A stretch of DNA of 64,000 nucleotides, from positions 1-64,000 of the forward strand of contig JASANG010001393.1 in assembly GCA_030248215.1 (NCBI GenBank), in the 5' to 3' direction. Of the stretch, positions 62,057-64,000 are shown in pieces; positions within the stretch are counted from its first letter, which is position 1, and each line of letters begins with the position of its first letter. A program made the position numbers and the translations under genes. This stretch comes from Enoplolaimus lenunculus. Taxonomy: Eukaryota > Nematoda > Enoplea > Enoplida > Thoracostomopsidae. The notes below the pieces were generated by a model that did not search any database, had not been told where the DNA came from, and saw only the letters and a program-made list of their open reading frames with translations.

Positions 62057-62220
62057 GTTAGTATTTTTAAGTTTTGTTTTTACCTTAGCTTTTATTTTGC
62101 TCCCATTTGGCTTAACGATAATTAATATATGGCGTGACACTGAAGCGCCGCAAAGTCTAAAATAAGTTTTACTCAAATTGTAATTTTTTATGCCTTGTAA
62201 TTTTTAAACATTTGTTTTAG

Positions 62221-62243
62221 ATTATTATTATTATTATTATCAG
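62221..62243. repeat. (ATT)n microsatellite
   Basis: Seven ATT units lie directly after a TTTTAG that could mimic an acceptor. This is probably intronic sequence of GTF2H4. Confidence 0.7.
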
Positions 62244-62479
62244 ACTAAGCAGTTGGTGTTCGAACGAAATTATTTTAGTAAATTTCAGTCTCTAAATGAG
62301 TTGAATGATAGTGATCCAAGCGCGAGTCTTTTACAAATTGTGTGTTATTTGAGTTGAGCGCATATTTAATTTCATTATAAACTCGGAATTTACCAACTAA
62401 ATGAGCGCAACAGCTCGAAAACGTCAGTTCGCCTGGTTATCCTAAATTCACGGTGAGACCAACAGTTATGTGGCCTTAT

Positions 62480-64000
62480 AAACATGATGATGATGATAGC
62501 CCTCTTTGAAGCTTCCTTCCTATATTTGGTATCCCAGATGCTTGGCGACGGCAACTGGGTCTGTCCACAGAGATTCTTCCGTTAGGTTTGTTGGTTTTGC
62601 TGCGCAGTTAAAGATACGGGCGGTATTATGTGGCCCGACGTTGCAATCTGGGCAGACGTCGACGATCTGATTATTGATCCTTGCCAGGTACGAGTACAGA
62701 TGTCTGCTGTAGCCGGATCTTAGTTGTGCGAGGTGGGTTCTCACTTGGCGGGGCAGAGATTCTTCAGTTGAGCAGATCGGCGGAGGATATCCCCCAGGAC
62801 GAGATTCTGCTTATACCCGTGTTTTGCGCTCTCCACAGCAGAAAAATGGAGTGACTTAATCCCGGCCTTGAGATTTTCATCATCGATACGACCCCCCGGG
62901 GGCAGCAGGTGAGTATATTCAGCAGAGTGTTTGTACCAAACCGTAGGTTTCATATTTGGTCTTGCTGGAACTTGTTTGATACAACTGTCATGGCATGGGT
63001 GTGCGGGGTGGTGGCTGGAGAATGCGAACTGGCGGGCAATAAGCTGGTTGTGCTTCTTTACGGGCAGTTCTTTGGCCTCACGATGAAGGTCATCGATGTC
63101 GGTCATTTGCATGCATCCGATGGCAATGCGCAGTGCAGTATTCTGCGATCTTTGTAGGCGTGTCCAGTGTGTTTCCGTGAGGATTGGTTCCCAGATGGGA
63201 CAACAGTAGCTTAGAATCGATCTGCTAATAACTCTGTATGACAGTAACAGGGTTTCCTTGTCGCTTCCCCAAGTCGATCCGGCCAACGCTTTGAGAATGG
63301 AATTGCGCTGCTGAACACGTGCTGAGAGAATCTTACAATGAGCACCGAAGCACATCATCGTGTCGAGGGTTACGCCCAGCAGTTTCGGGTTTTTGACCAA
63401 TGGGAGCAGATGGCCTTTGAAATTTACTTGGGGGTGTATTTTCGCCTGCGCCGTTTGCGGGGTGAACAGTGTCACTGACGATTTGCTGGTCGAGACAGTT
63501 AGTTTTCCACTGTCTAAGAATTCGGCCACTCTTAGTATGTATTCGTTAAGTTTGTCTTCGAGATCGGCGATCAAAGAACCAGAAGTGTATATAGTGACAT
63601 CATCCGCATAGCTAACAACTTTTACATCGGCCGGGGGTGTTGGAAGGTCGGCCATGTAGAGATTGAAGAGGCTGGGTGAGAGAACCCCACCTTGTACCAC
63701 ACCATATTGAACCGTACGGGCTGACGATAGCTGGTTGCGAAACAGGACTTTCCCTTGACGGCCTCGAATATAGTTGATGACCCATCGACTAGCGCTTGGA
63801 GGGGCGGGTAGACGGAGTATCAGATCTGTCAGCGAGTCATGATCTACAGTATCGAATGCAGCGGTTAGGTCGACGGCAACCAGAACTGTGCGATAAGCCG
63901 GTCTTTGTTGATTAAAGCCGTTGGCTATATCGGCAACAATATTGGCAAGAGCTGTAGTCGTTGAGTGATTCTTCCGGAATCCATGCTGCGAGGGTTGAAG
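62480..64000 (-). mobile_element. Non-LTR retrotransposon (LINE), 3' half, Jockey/CR1-like; continues off the right edge
   Basis: The minus strand is open from 64,000 to 62,744 with reverse-transcriptase motifs in order: HGFRKNHSTTTAL, AVDLTAAFDTVDH (catalytic Asp), VVQGGVLSPSLFNLYM and SYADDVTIYTSG (catalytic YADD). These are followed by the thumb region and LLSYRVISRSILSYCCPIWE. Near 62,755 the frame changes by one: one frame stops after NLCPAK, while LPRQVRTHLAQLRSG and the terminal zinc-knuckle-like CPDCNVGPHNTARIFNC continue one frame over, to a TAG at 62,520-62,522. The 3' end is an (ATC)n run at about 62,485-62,498. No poly(A) tail is seen. The endonuclease domain would lie beyond the window. 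It sits antisense, probably within the last GTF2H4 intron. Confidence 0.88.

Noticed and set aside
62283-62358. Open stretch after TTTCAG as the last exon of GTF2H4
   Set aside because: The encoded residues do not resemble the conserved C-terminus of p52 and a stop follows quickly.

Overview
This is a stretch of animal (metazoan) nuclear DNA. It is AT-rich, with short exons, GT-AG introns mostly of 0.1-1.5 kb and very dense small transposons. The recognisable host genes are cytochrome P450 family 4 (CYP4), nischarin, TRMT112 and the TFIIH subunit GTF2H4. An invertebrate deuterostome such as an ascidian would fit, but that is a guess and the sequence does not prove it. All gene names come from reading translated exons against family knowledge; no database search was run.

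Layout. 0-36.4 kb is a CYP4 cluster on the plus strand. Gene A (1,017-4,896) shows the last five exons of a CYP4 gene. Remnant C (10,737-14,823) is a decayed CYP4 copy. Gene B (17,231-31,920) has all twelve exons of a 521-codon CYP4, with every splice phase compatible, but one TAA stop in exon 4. A and B belong to a segmental duplication: about 901-8,540 pairs with about 22,602-36,410. The B copy is stretched by an old LTR-type element in intron 9, a foldback element in its 3' flank and several small DNA elements. The two copies therefore serve as full and empty sites for dating insertions.

36.9-45.6 kb is a nischarin-like gene on the minus strand (PX domain, then leucine-rich repeats, then a short tail). 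46.2-46.9 kb holds two or three unassigned minus-strand exons. 45.9-49.3 kb carries three copies of a tRNA-derived SINE-like repeat. TRMT112 is a two-exon plus-strand gene (49,416-50,184). 50.2-55.5 kb is transposon-rich, including a 1.2 kb hAT-like element and a 0.93 kb inverted-repeat element that ends 67 bp before the GTF2H4 start codon. GTF2H4 runs from 55,558 to at least 62,056 in twelve exons, and its last exon is not visible. From about 62.48 kb to the right edge there is a minus-strand non-LTR retrotransposon (Jockey/CR1-like reverse transcriptase).

Functionally the host genes are independent: xenobiotic or fatty-acid oxidation (CYP4), membrane and cytoskeletal signalling (nischarin), methyltransferase activation (TRMT112), and transcription with nucleotide excision repair (GTF2H4). 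No operon-like organisation is visible. The most distinctive content is the nested small-transposon landscape.
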